A stretch of DNA of 64,000 nucleotides from Lysobacter arenosi (GTDB lineage Bacteria; Pseudomonadota; Gammaproteobacteria; Xanthomonadales; Xanthomonadaceae). The position numbers and the translations under genes are program-made. The stretch's first letter is position 1. Every line of letters starts with the position of its first letter. The stretch is taken from assembly GCF_016613475.2 (NCBI RefSeq), contig NZ_CP071517.1:868001-932000 (forward strand), given 5' to 3'. The notes beneath the pieces were generated by a model. The model worked only from the letters and a program-made list of their open reading frames with translations. It made no database searches and had not been told where the DNA came from. This document shows, piece after piece, positions 46,256-60,137 of the stretch.

Positions 46256-46536
46256 GCCGTCAAAGGCGGCATGTGAGCGCTGTGGAGGGGCGCAAGCCCC
46301 GCTACAGGTCCTCGCCGGACCCTCGCGAGCCTGAAGGAACTCTCGCCGCCATTCATTCAAGGCTGGCGTCCGGGGCCGCGGACCGCTAGAATTCCCGCTC
46401 GCCTGAACCCCTTCCGTCGGACCGGTCCCGCACCGCGTCCGCGCTTTGCTGCAGGCCGGTTTTTGCCGACTCAGGCATTCCGGCGGATGCGCAGCGGTGG
46501 GGGTGTCAGCACCCCCCGGCAGCCAAGGCGATCCCC

Positions 46537-47661
46537 GTGACCCAACCCGCAATCCTCGCACTCGAAGACGGCACCATCTTCGAGGGCGTTTCCGTAGGCG
46601 CGCCCGGCCTTTCGGTCGGCGAAGTCGTGTTCAACACGGCCATCACCGGCTACCAGGAAATCCTCACCGACCCGTCGTATGCGCGCCAGATGGTGACGCT
46701 GACGTATCCGCACATCGGCAACACCGGCTGCACCGACCAGGACGACGAGGCCGCGCAGGCCTGGGCTGCCGGCCTGATCGTGCGCGACGTGCCGCGTCGC
46801 CCGAGCAACTGGCGCAGCCAGGTGTCGCTGCCGGATTGGCTGGCCAAGCGCGGCATCGTCGCCATCGCCGACATCGACACGCGCAAGCTGACCCGCATCC
46901 TGCGCGAGAAGGGTGCGCAGAACGGTGCGCTGATGGCCGGCGAGATCAATGTCGAGAAGGCGCTGGAAGCCGCGCGCAAGTTCCCCGGCCTCAAGGGCAT
47001 GGACCTGGCCAAGGAAGTGACCACGGCCAAGAGCTACGAGTGGACCGACGGCCAGCTCGACCTGGACCGCAACGAGTTCGTCAAGGCGCCGCCGCGTTTC
47101 CACGTCGTCGCCTACGACTACGGCGTCAAGCACAACATCCTGCGCATGCTCGCCGAGCGCGGCTGCCGCCTGACCGTGGTGCCGGCGCAGACGCCGGCCG
47201 CGGACGTGTTCGCACTCAAGCCTGATGGTGTGTTCCTGTCCAACGGCCCGGGCGATCCGGAGCCGTGCGACTACGCGATCAAGGCAATCGGCGAGTTCAT
47301 CAAGGCGAAGATCCCGACCTTCGGCATCTGCCTGGGCCACCAGCTGCTGGCGCTGGCCAGCGGCGCCAAGACGATGAAGATGGGCACCGGCCACCACGGC
47401 GCCAACCATCCGGTCCAGGACCTCGACAGCGGCCGGGTGATGATCACCTCGCAGAACCACGGCTTCGCGGTCGATGAACCGACCCTGCCGGCCAACGTGC
47501 GCGTGACCCACCGCTCGCTGTTCGACGGCACCAACCAGGGCATCGCCCTGACCGATGCCCCGGCCTTCAGCTTCCAGGGTCACCCGGAAGCCAGCCCTGG
47601 CCCGCACGACGTCGCTCCGCTGTTCGATCGCTTCGTGGCGATGATGGAGCAGGCCAAGTGA
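46537..47661 (+). CDS. carA: Carbamoyl-phosphate synthase small subunit
   Basis: Glutaminase subunit providing ammonia for carbamoyl phosphate, used in arginine and pyrimidine synthesis. The 374-residue protein has an N-terminal domain ([40 protein letters not shown]) and a class I amidotransferase domain with [17 protein letters not shown], the nucleophile Cys in [17 protein letters not shown] and the His/Glu of [13 protein letters not shown]. The stop overlaps the GTG start of the next gene by 4 bp. The 281-bp leader is long enough for regulation but I see no attenuator. Confidence 0.97.
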   Translation: MTQPAILALEDGTIFEGVSVGAPGLSVGEVVFNTAITGYQEILTDPSYARQMVTLTYPHIGNTGCTDQDDEAAQAWAAGLIVRDVPRRPSNWRSQVSLPDWLAKRGIVAIADIDTRKLTRILREKGAQNGALMAGEINVEKALEAARKFPGLKGMDLAKEVTTAKSYEWTDGQLDLDRNEFVKAPPRFHVVAYDYGVKHNILRMLAERGCRLTVVPAQTPAADVFALKPDGVFLSNGPGDPEPCDYAIKAIGEFIKAKIPTFGICLGHQLLALASGAKTMKMGTGHHGANHPVQDLDSGRVMITSQNHGFAVDEPTLPANVRVTHRSLFDGTNQGIALTDAPAFSFQGHPEASPGPHDVAPLFDRFVAMMEQAK

Positions 47662-48224
47662 CCCAGGCGCTGCGCCGCGTGGCTGCGGTCGCACTGATGC
47701 TGCTGCCCGTCGTGGCCGCGGCAGCCGTGCCGTCCGACAGCCAGGTGGTGCGGGTCCAGCAACTGCTGGGTTTCGACGAAGCGTTCGCGCTGACCATGGA
47801 CGAGAAGTTCGACCGCTCGCCGGAGCTGTCGCACTACAGCAACAGCGAGCGCACCTGCGTCAGCGGACTGGTCCGGCCGGCGTTCGCCGGTGCAATGAAC
47901 AACGCGTTCCGCGACCTGTTCGGCGATGCCGCGGTGGTCGAGGACTGGGAGCGCTTCGCGCAGACGCCGGGCGGTGCGCGCTTCATGGAGTTCGTCCGCA
48001 GCGGCGTGGTCGCGACCGTGCGCAATCAGCCGCGCCCGGAGCCGGAACAGTTCATGGACGGACTGACGCCCGCGCAGCTGGATGACGTGGCCAAGTTCAT
48101 GTCCAGTCCGGCGGCGGCGGTGCTCAAGCGTGATTTCCCGGAAGTGGACCTGCCGCAGGAGCAGCAGGCAACGCTGGCGGCGAAAGTGCAGTCGCAGTGC
48201 GGTGTGGAGTTGCCCAAGGCGTGA
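47658..48224 (+). CDS. Secreted hypothetical protein between carA and carB
   Basis: A 188-residue protein with a signal peptide ([20 protein letters not shown], cleavage after AAA) and a mature helical domain with two Cys ([10 protein letters not shown] and VQSQCGVEL). The C-terminal motif [20 protein letters not shown] resembles DUF2059-like proteins (small secreted helical proteins of unknown function). It starts at a GTG overlapping the carA stop and its own stop overlaps the next ATG, so the three genes are translationally coupled. A role in carbamoyl phosphate synthesis is unlikely; the linkage is positional. Confidence 0.8.
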   Translation: MTQALRRVAAVALMLLPVVAAAAVPSDSQVVRVQQLLGFDEAFALTMDEKFDRSPELSHYSNSERTCVSGLVRPAFAGAMNNAFRDLFGDAAVVEDWERFAQTPGGARFMEFVRSGVVATVRNQPRPEPEQFMDGLTPAQLDDVAKFMSSPAAAVLKRDFPEVDLPQEQQATLAAKVQSQCGVELPKA

Positions 48225-48664
48225 TGGGCATCGTCGTCGCCAAGGCTGAGCGCCGCCGCTGGCGTCGCTGGTTTCTGGCAGCGGCTGTGTTGGGTGCGTA
48301 TCCGGCGTTCGTGATGGTCGCCGTGTACGCGCAGTTCTTCGCGGTCGGCCTTCCCGGCGGTCGCAACGGCCCGGCCGATGCCTACCGGCACACGCTGGCC
48401 AGCGCGATCGTGGCCTACACGCTGTCGCCGCGCTGCGTCGACTGGGTGACGCAGGTGATGGAGCGGGGCGGGCAGGGAAATGCCGCACGTGCGATGGATG
48501 CGCACAACAACCGGATCGGTGCGCGCATCGGCGCCACCGCCGGCAGCTGGAATTCGATGCAGCAGGCGGTGCTTGCTGCGATTCACAACGGCGCGGTCGA
48601 TGCCCGATCCGCCGAGCAGATCACCTGGCTCGCGCCCCCCGCGTGGCAGGAACGACTTTACTGA
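48224..48664 (+). CDS. Hypothetical protein with one transmembrane helix, before carB
   Basis: A 146-residue protein: a basic start ([10 protein letters not shown]) followed by a transmembrane helix ([20 protein letters not shown]), then a globular part with [20 protein letters not shown] and [20 protein letters not shown]. The D-A-Y-R-H and D-x-H-N-N-x-x-G pattern resembles the DUF6973-type domain of some secreted effectors or membrane proteins, where a His/Asp arrangement suggests a possible enzyme; this is a weak impression. Starts by an ATGA-type overlap with the previous gene, and stops 7 bp before carB. Confidence 0.75.
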   Translation: MGIVVAKAERRRWRRWFLAAAVLGAYPAFVMVAVYAQFFAVGLPGGRNGPADAYRHTLASAIVAYTLSPRCVDWVTQVMERGGQGNAARAMDAHNNRIGARIGATAGSWNSMQQAVLAAIHNGAVDARSAEQITWLAPPAWQERLY

Positions 48665-48671
48665 GGACACC

Positions 48672-51923
<3,252 letters not shown>

Positions 51924-51935
51924 CGCCGGCACCGG

Positions 51936-51971
51936 AGTCCGTCATCCCCGCCTGCGCGGGGATGACGGACT
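51936..51971. terminator. Perfect hairpin after carB
   Basis: AGTCCGTCATCCCCGC / GCGGGGATGACGGACT with loop CTGC: a perfect 16-bp stem. There is no T-run. The sequence GTCATCCCCGC is a very common intergenic repeat of proteobacteria, so it may be a REP-type element that also ends carB transcription. Confidence 0.7.
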
Positions 51972-52042
51972 GACACCTTCTGATAGAGAATCGGCTATCG
52001 AAGCCGTAGCCGGCCGTTGGGCCGGATCCAAAGGAAACTGCA

Positions 52043-52519
52043 ATGCGAGCACCCATCACCCTGCACGGCGCCCAGCGCCTGCGCGCCGAGCTTGAAGAAC
52101 TGAAGTCGGTCAAGCGTCCGGCCGTGATCAATGCGATCTCCGAGGCACGCGCCCATGGCGATCTCAAGGAGAACGCCGAGTACCACGCCGCACGCGAGCA
52201 GCAGGGCTTCATCGAAGGCCGCATCAAGCAGCTCGAAGCCGAGCTGTCGCACGCGCAGATCATCGATGTTGCGTCGCTGAATGCCGGTTCGCGCGTCGTG
52301 TTCGGCGCCAAGGTCGAGCTGGCCGACAGCGAGACCGACGAAGAGCGCAGCTACCAGATCGTTGGCGACCTGGAAGCGGACATCAAGCAGGGCCTGATCG
52401 CGATCTCGTCGCCGGTCGCGCGTGCGCTGATCGGCAAGCACGAAGGCGACACGGTGACGATCGAAGCGCCAGGCGGCATCCGCGAGTACGAGATCGTCGG
52501 CGTCAGTTACGCCGGCTGA
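52043..52519 (+). CDS. greA: Transcription elongation factor GreA
   Basis: Stimulates cleavage of backtracked RNA by RNA polymerase. The 158-residue protein has the N-terminal coiled coil ([40 protein letters not shown]) with the two acidic tip residues in the D-x-x-E of GDLKENAEY, and a C-terminal FKBP-like domain ([40 protein letters not shown]). The stop codon overlaps the rpfE start by 1 bp. In xanthomonads the greA-rpfE-recJ order is well known. Confidence 0.97.
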   Translation: MRAPITLHGAQRLRAELEELKSVKRPAVINAISEARAHGDLKENAEYHAAREQQGFIEGRIKQLEAELSHAQIIDVASLNAGSRVVFGAKVELADSETDEERSYQIVGDLEADIKQGLIAISSPVARALIGKHEGDTVTIEAPGGIREYEIVGVSYAG

Positions 52520-53484
52520 TGGTTACCCTTCTGCTGCCGGCACGCGATCGTTTCGGCGGCCAGCGGCTCTCGCCCGCCACCGGCAAGGCCCTCGCCCGCG
52601 CCGACCGCAGCCAGGCGGCAGCAGATCCCTCCCCGGACGGACGCGCGCAGATGGCGCGCGTGCTCGACGTGCTCCCGCGCGGCTGGCCGGTCGCCGCTGC
52701 CGCCCGCCAGCGCGACTCCGGCGATGCCGCCAACGCGGTCTGGCTGCGTGCCGATCCGGCCTACGTGCAGCCGGACATCAACGGTGCGCGACTGCTGTCG
52801 TACGGCCAGGCCCTGGGCCTGACGGCCGCCGATGCGGCCACGTTGCTGCGTCCGCTGAAGCCATTGTTCGGCGACGCCGGCTTCCCGATCGACGCGCCGG
52901 TGCCGTCGCGCTGGTACCTGCGGCTGCCACTGGGCGCGAAGCTTCCCGAGTTCACCTCACCTGAGCAGGCGCTCGGCGCCGACATGTTCGACCAGTTGCC
53001 GGAAGGCAACGAAGGTCGCCGCTGGCGTGCCTTGCTCAGCGAAGCCCAGGTCGTGCTTCACAATCACCCGCTCAATGCCGAGCGCGCCGCGGCTGGCCTG
53101 GCGCCGGTCAACTCGCTCTGGTTCTGGGGCGCCGGAATCCTGCCCGACCACGTCCGCACCGGCTTTGCCCGCGTTGCCAGCGATGACGAGGCACTGACGG
53201 CGCTGGCCGCGATGGCTGGCGCCAAGGTCGATGCACGTCCGCCTTCGTGGCCCGGCGGTGACGGGAACGCGTTGTTCGACCTGCGCGATGCGCGCGACCT
53301 GGCGCTGCTGGAGCGCGACTGGTTCGCGCCGCTGGTTTCGGCGCTGGCGCAGGGCAACATCGATGGCCTGCAGTTCGACTTCGCCGACGGTGCCCGCTAC
53401 GACCTTGCGCGCAGTCAGCGCTGGCGCTTCTGGCGCAAGCCGTTGCACTCGTTCATTGCCACCACGGCCGGCAACACTGCATGA
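52519..53484 (+). CDS. rpfE: RpfE, conserved regulatory-locus protein
   Basis: A 321-residue protein, named for its position in the Xanthomonas rpf region. The opening [20 protein letters not shown] and central FDQLPEGNEGRRWRALLSEA, then LNAERAAAGLAPVNSLWFWG, AGILP match the phosphoglycerate-mutase-related 'regulatory protein' family, in which the NxLWxWG block is diagnostic. The biochemical role is not known; it has been implicated in expression of extracellular factors. The coupling is tight on both sides: 1 bp with greA, 4 bp with recJ. It is likely cytoplasmic with no transmembrane segment. Confidence 0.88.
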   Translation: MVTLLLPARDRFGGQRLSPATGKALARADRSQAAADPSPDGRAQMARVLDVLPRGWPVAAAARQRDSGDAANAVWLRADPAYVQPDINGARLLSYGQALGLTAADAATLLRPLKPLFGDAGFPIDAPVPSRWYLRLPLGAKLPEFTSPEQALGADMFDQLPEGNEGRRWRALLSEAQVVLHNHPLNAERAAAGLAPVNSLWFWGAGILPDHVRTGFARVASDDEALTALAAMAGAKVDARPPSWPGGDGNALFDLRDARDLALLERDWFAPLVSALAQGNIDGLQFDFADGARYDLARSQRWRFWRKPLHSFIATTAGNTA

Positions 53485-55196
53485 AGCCGCAAGCCAGGCT
53501 GCGCCGGCGCAAATGCGAGCAGGTCGGCCAATGGCCCGACACCTTGTCGCCGCTGCTGCGTCGCCTGTATGCGGCGCGCGGTGCGACCAGCATCGAGCAG
53601 GCGCAGCCGCGCCTGGCCAACCTGCTGGCGCCCGATGAGCTGGGTGGCCTCGACGCCGCCGTGTCGCTGTTGTCGGCCGCAATCGCCGAGGATCGCCACA
53701 TCGTGGTGGTCGGTGATTTCGATTGCGATGGAGCGACCGCCTGCGCTGTCGGCGTACGCGGTCTGCGCATGCTCGGTGCGCGTCGTGTCTCGCACGCCGT
53801 GCCCAATCGGATGGTTCACGGTTATGGCCTGTCGCCGGCCCTGGTGGAGGAGCTGGCGGCGTTGCAGCCAGAGCTGCTGGTGACGGTCGATCACGGCATC
53901 GCCTGCCACGCCGGCATCGCCGCGGCCAAGGCCCGCGGCTGGAAGGTGCTGGTCACCGACCACCACCTTCCTGGTGATCAGTTGCCGCCGGCCGACGCCA
54001 TCGTCGATCCGAACCTGCACGGCGATCCATTCCCGAGCAAGGTGCTGGCTGGCGTCGGCGTCATGTTCTACGTATTGCTGGCGCTTCGCCGTCACCTGCG
54101 CGTGCAGGGGGCGTTCGCCGGCCAGGGGCCGGACCTGACGACGCTGCTCGACCTGGTCGCTGTCGGCACCGTCGCCGACCTGGTGCCACTGGACGCGAAC
54201 AATCGCGCGCTTGTCGCCGCCGGTCTGCGCCGACTGCGCGCGGGGCAGGGAAGCGTCGGCCTTCGCGCCCTGATCGAAGTGGCGCAGCGCGACGCCGGTC
54301 GCCTTACCGCCTCCGACATCGGCTATGCCGTGGCCCCGCGACTCAATGCGGCCGGGCGCCTGGAGGACATGGCGCTCGGCATCGAATGCCTGTTGACCGA
54401 CGACCTGGCGCGGGCGCGCGACATCGCCGCCACGTTGAACGAGATCAACAGCGAACGCCGTGCCGTGCAGCAGCAGATGACCGACGAGGCCGAGCAGGCG
54501 CTGGCGCGCGTGAGCGTGATAGAGCAAAGCGCGCGCAGCGCGGTCTGTCTCTACGACGCGCAATGGCATCCGGGCGTGGTCGGGCTGGTGGCGTCGAAGA
54601 TGAAGGAGCGGCTGCATCGCCCCGTCATCGCCTTCGCGCCGGCCGAACCGGGAAGCGACACGTTGCGTGGCTCGGCGCGATCGATCCCGGGGTTCCATAT
54701 CCGCGATGCGCTGGCCGATGTCGCCGCGCGCCATCCGACGCTGATCGAGCGTTTCGGCGGCCATGCGATGGCGGCAGGTTTGTCCCTGCGCGCCGAAGCC
54801 TATCCGGCGTTCGCCAGCGCTTTCGAGCAGGTCGCCCAGGCGGCACTGACGCCGGAACTGTTGCAGGCCGATGTGCTCAGCGATGGCGAGCTGGGGGTTG
54901 CCGATTTCAACCGCGCCAGTGCCGAGGCGCTGCGTGACGGCGGTCCGTGGGGGCAGGGCTTTGCGGAGCCGCAGTTCGATGGCGAGTTCGACGTGGTGAG
55001 CTGGCGCGTCGTCGGCGAACGCCACCTCAAGCTTGTCCTCGGGTTTGCCGGCGTGCAGTTGAATGCGATCGAGTTCGGCGGCTGGCTGGGCCACGCGCCG
55101 CCAGGTCGTCTGCGCATTGCCTATCGCCTGGAACCCGATGACTACCGGGGCGGCGATGCCGTGCAACTGGTGGTTGTGCACAGTGAGCCTGCGTAG
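53481..55196 (+). CDS. recJ: Single-stranded-DNA-specific exonuclease RecJ
   Basis: A 5'-3' ssDNA exonuclease of the RecF pathway and mismatch repair. The 571-residue product carries the DHH-family motifs: VVVGDFDCDGATACAVGVRG, LLVTVDHGIACHAGIAAAKA, VLVTDHHLPGDQLPPADAIV and a later APRLNAAGRLEDMALGIECL with the DHHA1 domain GFHIRDALADVAARHPTLIE, RFGGHAMAAGLSLRAE. The C-terminal OB fold ends at VVVHSEPA. It starts at an ATG overlapping the rpfE stop (ATGA). Confidence 0.97.
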   Translation: MKPQARLRRRKCEQVGQWPDTLSPLLRRLYAARGATSIEQAQPRLANLLAPDELGGLDAAVSLLSAAIAEDRHIVVVGDFDCDGATACAVGVRGLRMLGARRVSHAVPNRMVHGYGLSPALVEELAALQPELLVTVDHGIACHAGIAAAKARGWKVLVTDHHLPGDQLPPADAIVDPNLHGDPFPSKVLAGVGVMFYVLLALRRHLRVQGAFAGQGPDLTTLLDLVAVGTVADLVPLDANNRALVAAGLRRLRAGQGSVGLRALIEVAQRDAGRLTASDIGYAVAPRLNAAGRLEDMALGIECLLTDDLARARDIAATLNEINSERRAVQQQMTDEAEQALARVSVIEQSARSAVCLYDAQWHPGVVGLVASKMKERLHRPVIAFAPAEPGSDTLRGSARSIPGFHIRDALADVAARHPTLIERFGGHAMAAGLSLRAEAYPAFASAFEQVAQAALTPELLQADVLSDGELGVADFNRASAEALRDGGPWGQGFAEPQFDGEFDVVSWRVVGERHLKLVLGFAGVQLNAIEFGGWLGHAPPGRLRIAYRLEPDDYRGGDAVQLVVVHSEPA

Positions 55197-55455
55197 GACT
55201 GCACCTGCCGCTCTGTGGCTTCCAGCCTGCGCGGTTGCGCACCGGTGGCCGGCCGAGAGAAGTGGATCGCGACGTGATACGTGCGGCAGCAGACTTACCG
55301 GTGAGGCCACTTTCCGCGCTGGCGGCGAAGCTGGGCGGGGCGGCCCGGGCTGGCCGGCGCCGTCGACGGGCTGCCGCCGGGACCGGCATTGACGCGGATT
55401 CAACAAACAAGTCCCTAGGCTGACTGGATCGCCTTCACCGACCACGGAGCAAGCC

Positions 55456-56085
55456 ATGTCGTTGACCCTCACGATCGACTTCTCGGACGAGGACCTGGAA
55501 CGGTTCACCGGCCAGATCGAAGCCGCCAAGAAGGACGCGGAAAACAAAAGCAACGACGAGATCGTGGCGGCCGCCACCGTGCTGCTGGAAAAGGCACAGC
55601 AGGGCAATCCGCCAACCTTCGTGAAGCAGCGCCTGCCGGCCCTGGGCACGCTGATCGCGATGCTGCGCGACGAGGCCTGGGCGCTGTCGGACGAGGACTC
55701 GGTGCGCGTGCGTGCCGCCCTCAACTACCTGGCGGCGCCGATCGACATCATCCCCGACGACGTCCCGGTGTTCGGCTTCCTCGACGACGCGGTCATGATC
55801 GAGCTGTGCGCGCGCAAGCTGTCGCATGAGATCGAGGCCTATGACGATTTCTGCGAGTTCCGTGAGCGCGAGGCCGAGCGGCGTGGCCTGAAGCCCGAAA
55901 CCGTCGGTCGTGCGGACTGGCTGCAGGGGCGCCGGGACGAGCTCCAGGAGCGCATGCACCGCCGCCGCGGGCGCGAGTCCGGGCGTGGCTTCGGCCAGGG
56001 GTATGGCTCCAGCAGCGGCTACGGCAGCCCGGTCAGCCGTTACACGGACAACAGCTGGCGTCCGGGTCCGTTCAAGTTCCGCTGA
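55456..56085 (+). CDS. YkvA/DUF1232-domain protein
   Basis: A 209-residue protein. The DUF1232 core is VRVRAALNYLAAPIDIIPDD then VPVFGFLDDAVMIELCARKL, where the pattern LxYxxxPxDxIPDxxPxxGxxDDxxxi is complete. The flanking N-terminal (about 1-85) part is helical and acidic. The C-terminal segment (about 150-209) is Arg/Gly/Ser/Tyr-rich (RRRGRESGRGFGQGYGSSSG) and likely disordered. The function of DUF1232 proteins is unknown; some are membrane-linked stress proteins. GAGCAAGCC precedes the ATG; 259 bp separate it from recJ with no identifiable element. Confidence 0.85.
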   Translation: MSLTLTIDFSDEDLERFTGQIEAAKKDAENKSNDEIVAAATVLLEKAQQGNPPTFVKQRLPALGTLIAMLRDEAWALSDEDSVRVRAALNYLAAPIDIIPDDVPVFGFLDDAVMIELCARKLSHEIEAYDDFCEFREREAERRGLKPETVGRADWLQGRRDELQERMHRRRGRESGRGFGQGYGSSSGYGSPVSRYTDNSWRPGPFKFR

Positions 56086-56194
56086 CGGCGCCGTCCGGTT
56101 GCGAGTCATGGGGCAGGGGGTGCGGGTCCCGGCAGGACCCGGGTCGCCCCTTGGCTGCTACAATTTGCGGTTCCTTTGACCGCACCGCACGGAC

Positions 56195-57323
56195 ATGATC
56201 GAACTCAATCCCGTCCGCCAGCGCATCGCCGACCTCACCGGTCGCCTCGATTCGCTTAGGGGGTATCTTTGACTACGACAGCAAAGTCGAACGTCTCGAA
56301 GAAGTAAACCGCGAACTCGAAAGCCCCGACATCTGGAACGACTCCGAGCGTGCCCAGGGCTTGGGCCGTGAGCGCTCCTCCCTGGAAAAGGTCGTCGATG
56401 GCATCCGCAACCTCACCGACGGTCTCGTCGGCGCGGGCGAGCTGCTGGAGCTGGCCGAAATGGAAGACGACGAGGGCACCGCACTGGCGGTGGTCGACGA
56501 CGTCGAGCGCTACGCCAAGGAAGTCGAGAAGCTCGAGTTCCGTCGCATGTTCTCCGGCAAGATGGACGCGGCCAACGCCTTTGTCGACATCCAGGCCGGC
56601 GCCGGTGGCACCGAGGCCCAGGACTGGGCCGAGATCCTGCTGCGCATGTACCTGCGCTGGTGCGAATCGCGCGGCTGGAAGACCGAGCTGATGGAAGTCA
56701 GCGGCGGTGACGTCGCCGGCATCAAGTCGGCCACGCTGCGCGTCGAGGGCGATTTCGCCTACGGCTGGCTCAAGACCGAGACCGGCGTGCACCGCCTGGT
56801 GCGCAAGTCGCCGTTCGACTCCGACAACCGCCGCCACACCAGCTTCACCTCGGTGTTCGTGTCGCCTGAAGTCGACGACAACATCGACATCGACATCAAC
56901 CCGGCCGACCTGCGCACCGACGTCTACCGCTCCTCCGGCGCCGGTGGCCAGCACGTCAACAAGACCGAATCGGCGGTGCGCATCACGCACATACCGTCCG
57001 GCATTGTCGTGGCCTGCCAGACCGGCCGCAGCCAGCACCAGAACCGCGACAACGCGATGAAGATGCTGGCCGCCAAGCTGTACGAGCTCGAGATCCAGAA
57101 GCGCAACGCCGAGCGCGATGCGGTCGAGGCGACCAAGTCCGACATCGGCTGGGGCAGCCAGATCCGCAATTACGTGCTCGACCAGAGCCGCATCAAGGAC
57201 CTGCGCACCGGCATCGAGCGCAGCGACACGCAGAAGGTCCTCGATGGCGACCTCGACGAGTTCGTCGAAGCCAGCCTGAAATCGGGCCTGGAAGCGGGCT
57301 CCAAGCGCGCCGACGCAGTCTGA
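56195..57323 (+). CDS. prfB: Peptide chain release factor 2 (programmed +1 frameshift)
   Basis: RF2 terminates translation at UGA and UAA. The first 25 codons ([25 protein letters not shown]) end at an in-frame TGA (56270-56272). A +1 shift at CTT-T-GAC leads into [20 protein letters not shown]. The rest contains the stop-codon recognition motif SPF (VRKSPFDS) and the peptidyl-hydrolysis motif GGQ in [16 protein letters not shown]. Total length after the shift is about 375 residues. So the coding sequence is join(56195..56269, 56271..57323). The gene is followed by lysS, as in E. coli. Confidence 0.97.
56257..56274 (+). promoter_or_regulatory. prfB +1 frameshift signal
   Basis: AGGGGG (internal Shine-Dalgarno-like sequence) followed by TATCTTTGAC: the slippery CTT with the TGA stop in the next codon and C after it, the canonical RF2 autoregulatory site. 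Low RF2 lets ribosomes pause at UGA and shift. Confidence 0.95.
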
Positions 57324-57419
57324 TCTGAATTGCCATGCCTGCATTGGCATGCGTACATTGCCGTCGTTCCCACTCCGCGGGAACGGCGGAACTCCACCCC
57401 TCAGCTAGACCAAGAACCC

Positions 57420-58955
<1,536 letters not shown>

Positions 58956-59067
58956 GCCTGAACCGCCAACGCCGGCTTACTGGTCTGGTGCACCGGACCC
59001 TGCGGACAATCGCGCCGCGGGGTATCCTCGGTGCCGAGGCCACCACAGGGGGTGGCGGCTCTAATGG

Positions 59068-60135
59068 ATGTCTGGTGTGAACGTCGTCATCGTTGATGAT
59101 CAAACCTCCGCGCGCACCATGCTGCGCCACATCATTGAGGACATATCCTCCGAACTGAGGGTTTCGGACTTCGGGGATCCTGAAGCCGCCCTCGGCTGGT
59201 GCGAGATCAACCAGCCCGACCTGTTGCTGCTGGACTACCGCATGCCGGCCCTGGACGGACTCGAGTTCGCCAGGCGCTTCCGCCGCCTGCCGATGCACCG
59301 CGACATCCCGATCATCCTGGTGACCGTGGTCGGCGACGAGCCGGTGCGACAGGCTGCGCTGGAAGCGGGCGTCATTGATTTCCTGGTCAAGCCGGTGCGC
59401 CCGCGCGAACTGCGCGCGCGTTGCCGCAACCTGTTGCAGCTGCGACAGCAGTCGGAGAACGTCAAGCAGCGTGCGCTGTCGCTGGAACAACGCCTGCTGT
59501 CGAGCATGCACGAGGTCGAGGAGCGCGAGCGCGAGACGCTGTCGCGACTGGCGCGCGCGATCGAGTATCGCGATGCCGGCACCAGCGCCTACCTGGAACG
59601 CATGGCCCATGTCGCCGGCCTGATCGCCGAGCAACTGGGCATGTTCGAGGACGAGGTTCGGGTCATCGAAATGGCCGCGCCGCTGCACGATATCGGCAAG
59701 ATCGCCATCCCCGATGCGGTGCTGATGAAATCCGGACCGCTGACGGAAGACGAGACCGCCGTGATGCGCCGTCACCCGCGCATCGGCTACGAACTGCTCA
59801 GCGGCAGTCAGAACCGTTTCATCCAGGCCGGCGCGCTGATCGCCCTGCGTCATCACGAACGTTACGACGGCAGCGGCTATCCTGACGGCCTGGTGGGCGA
59901 GGAAATTCCGTTGGAAGCCAGGATAGTGGCGGTCGCGGATGTCTTCGATGCGCTGATTTCGCCGCGGCCCTACAAGAAGGCCTGGGACGCGGATGCGGCG
60001 CTTGGCTACCTGTACGCGCAGCGTGGACGCTTGTTCGACCCGCGCTGCGTCGACGCCCTGATCCGCTCCCGCGAGCGGCTCGAGGATATCTGTAACCGCT
60101 TCTCTACGGTTTCCGCACGCCCCGGCATGGAGTAG
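59068..60135 (+). CDS. rpfG: RpfG, HD-GYP cyclic-di-GMP phosphodiesterase response regulator
   Basis: Output partner of RpfC: when DSF is sensed, phosphorylated RpfG degrades cyclic di-GMP. The 355-residue protein has an N-terminal receiver domain with the phosphoacceptor Asp56 (LLLLDYRMP) and Lys108 (FLVKPV), a coiled-coil linker, and an HD-GYP domain with HDIGK at 207-211 and [11 protein letters not shown] at 262-272. It is slightly shorter than the reported Xanthomonas RpfG because of a shorter N-terminus. It is separated by 2 bp from rpfC; the rpfH gene found between them in X. campestris is absent. Confidence 0.95.
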   Translation: MSGVNVVIVDDQTSARTMLRHIIEDISSELRVSDFGDPEAALGWCEINQPDLLLLDYRMPALDGLEFARRFRRLPMHRDIPIILVTVVGDEPVRQAALEAGVIDFLVKPVRPRELRARCRNLLQLRQQSENVKQRALSLEQRLLSSMHEVEERERETLSRLARAIEYRDAGTSAYLERMAHVAGLIAEQLGMFEDEVRVIEMAAPLHDIGKIAIPDAVLMKSGPLTEDETAVMRRHPRIGYELLSGSQNRFIQAGALIALRHHERYDGSGYPDGLVGEEIPLEARIVAVADVFDALISPRPYKKAWDADAALGYLYAQRGRLFDPRCVDALIRSRERLEDICNRFSTVSARPGME

Positions 60136-60137
60136 CC

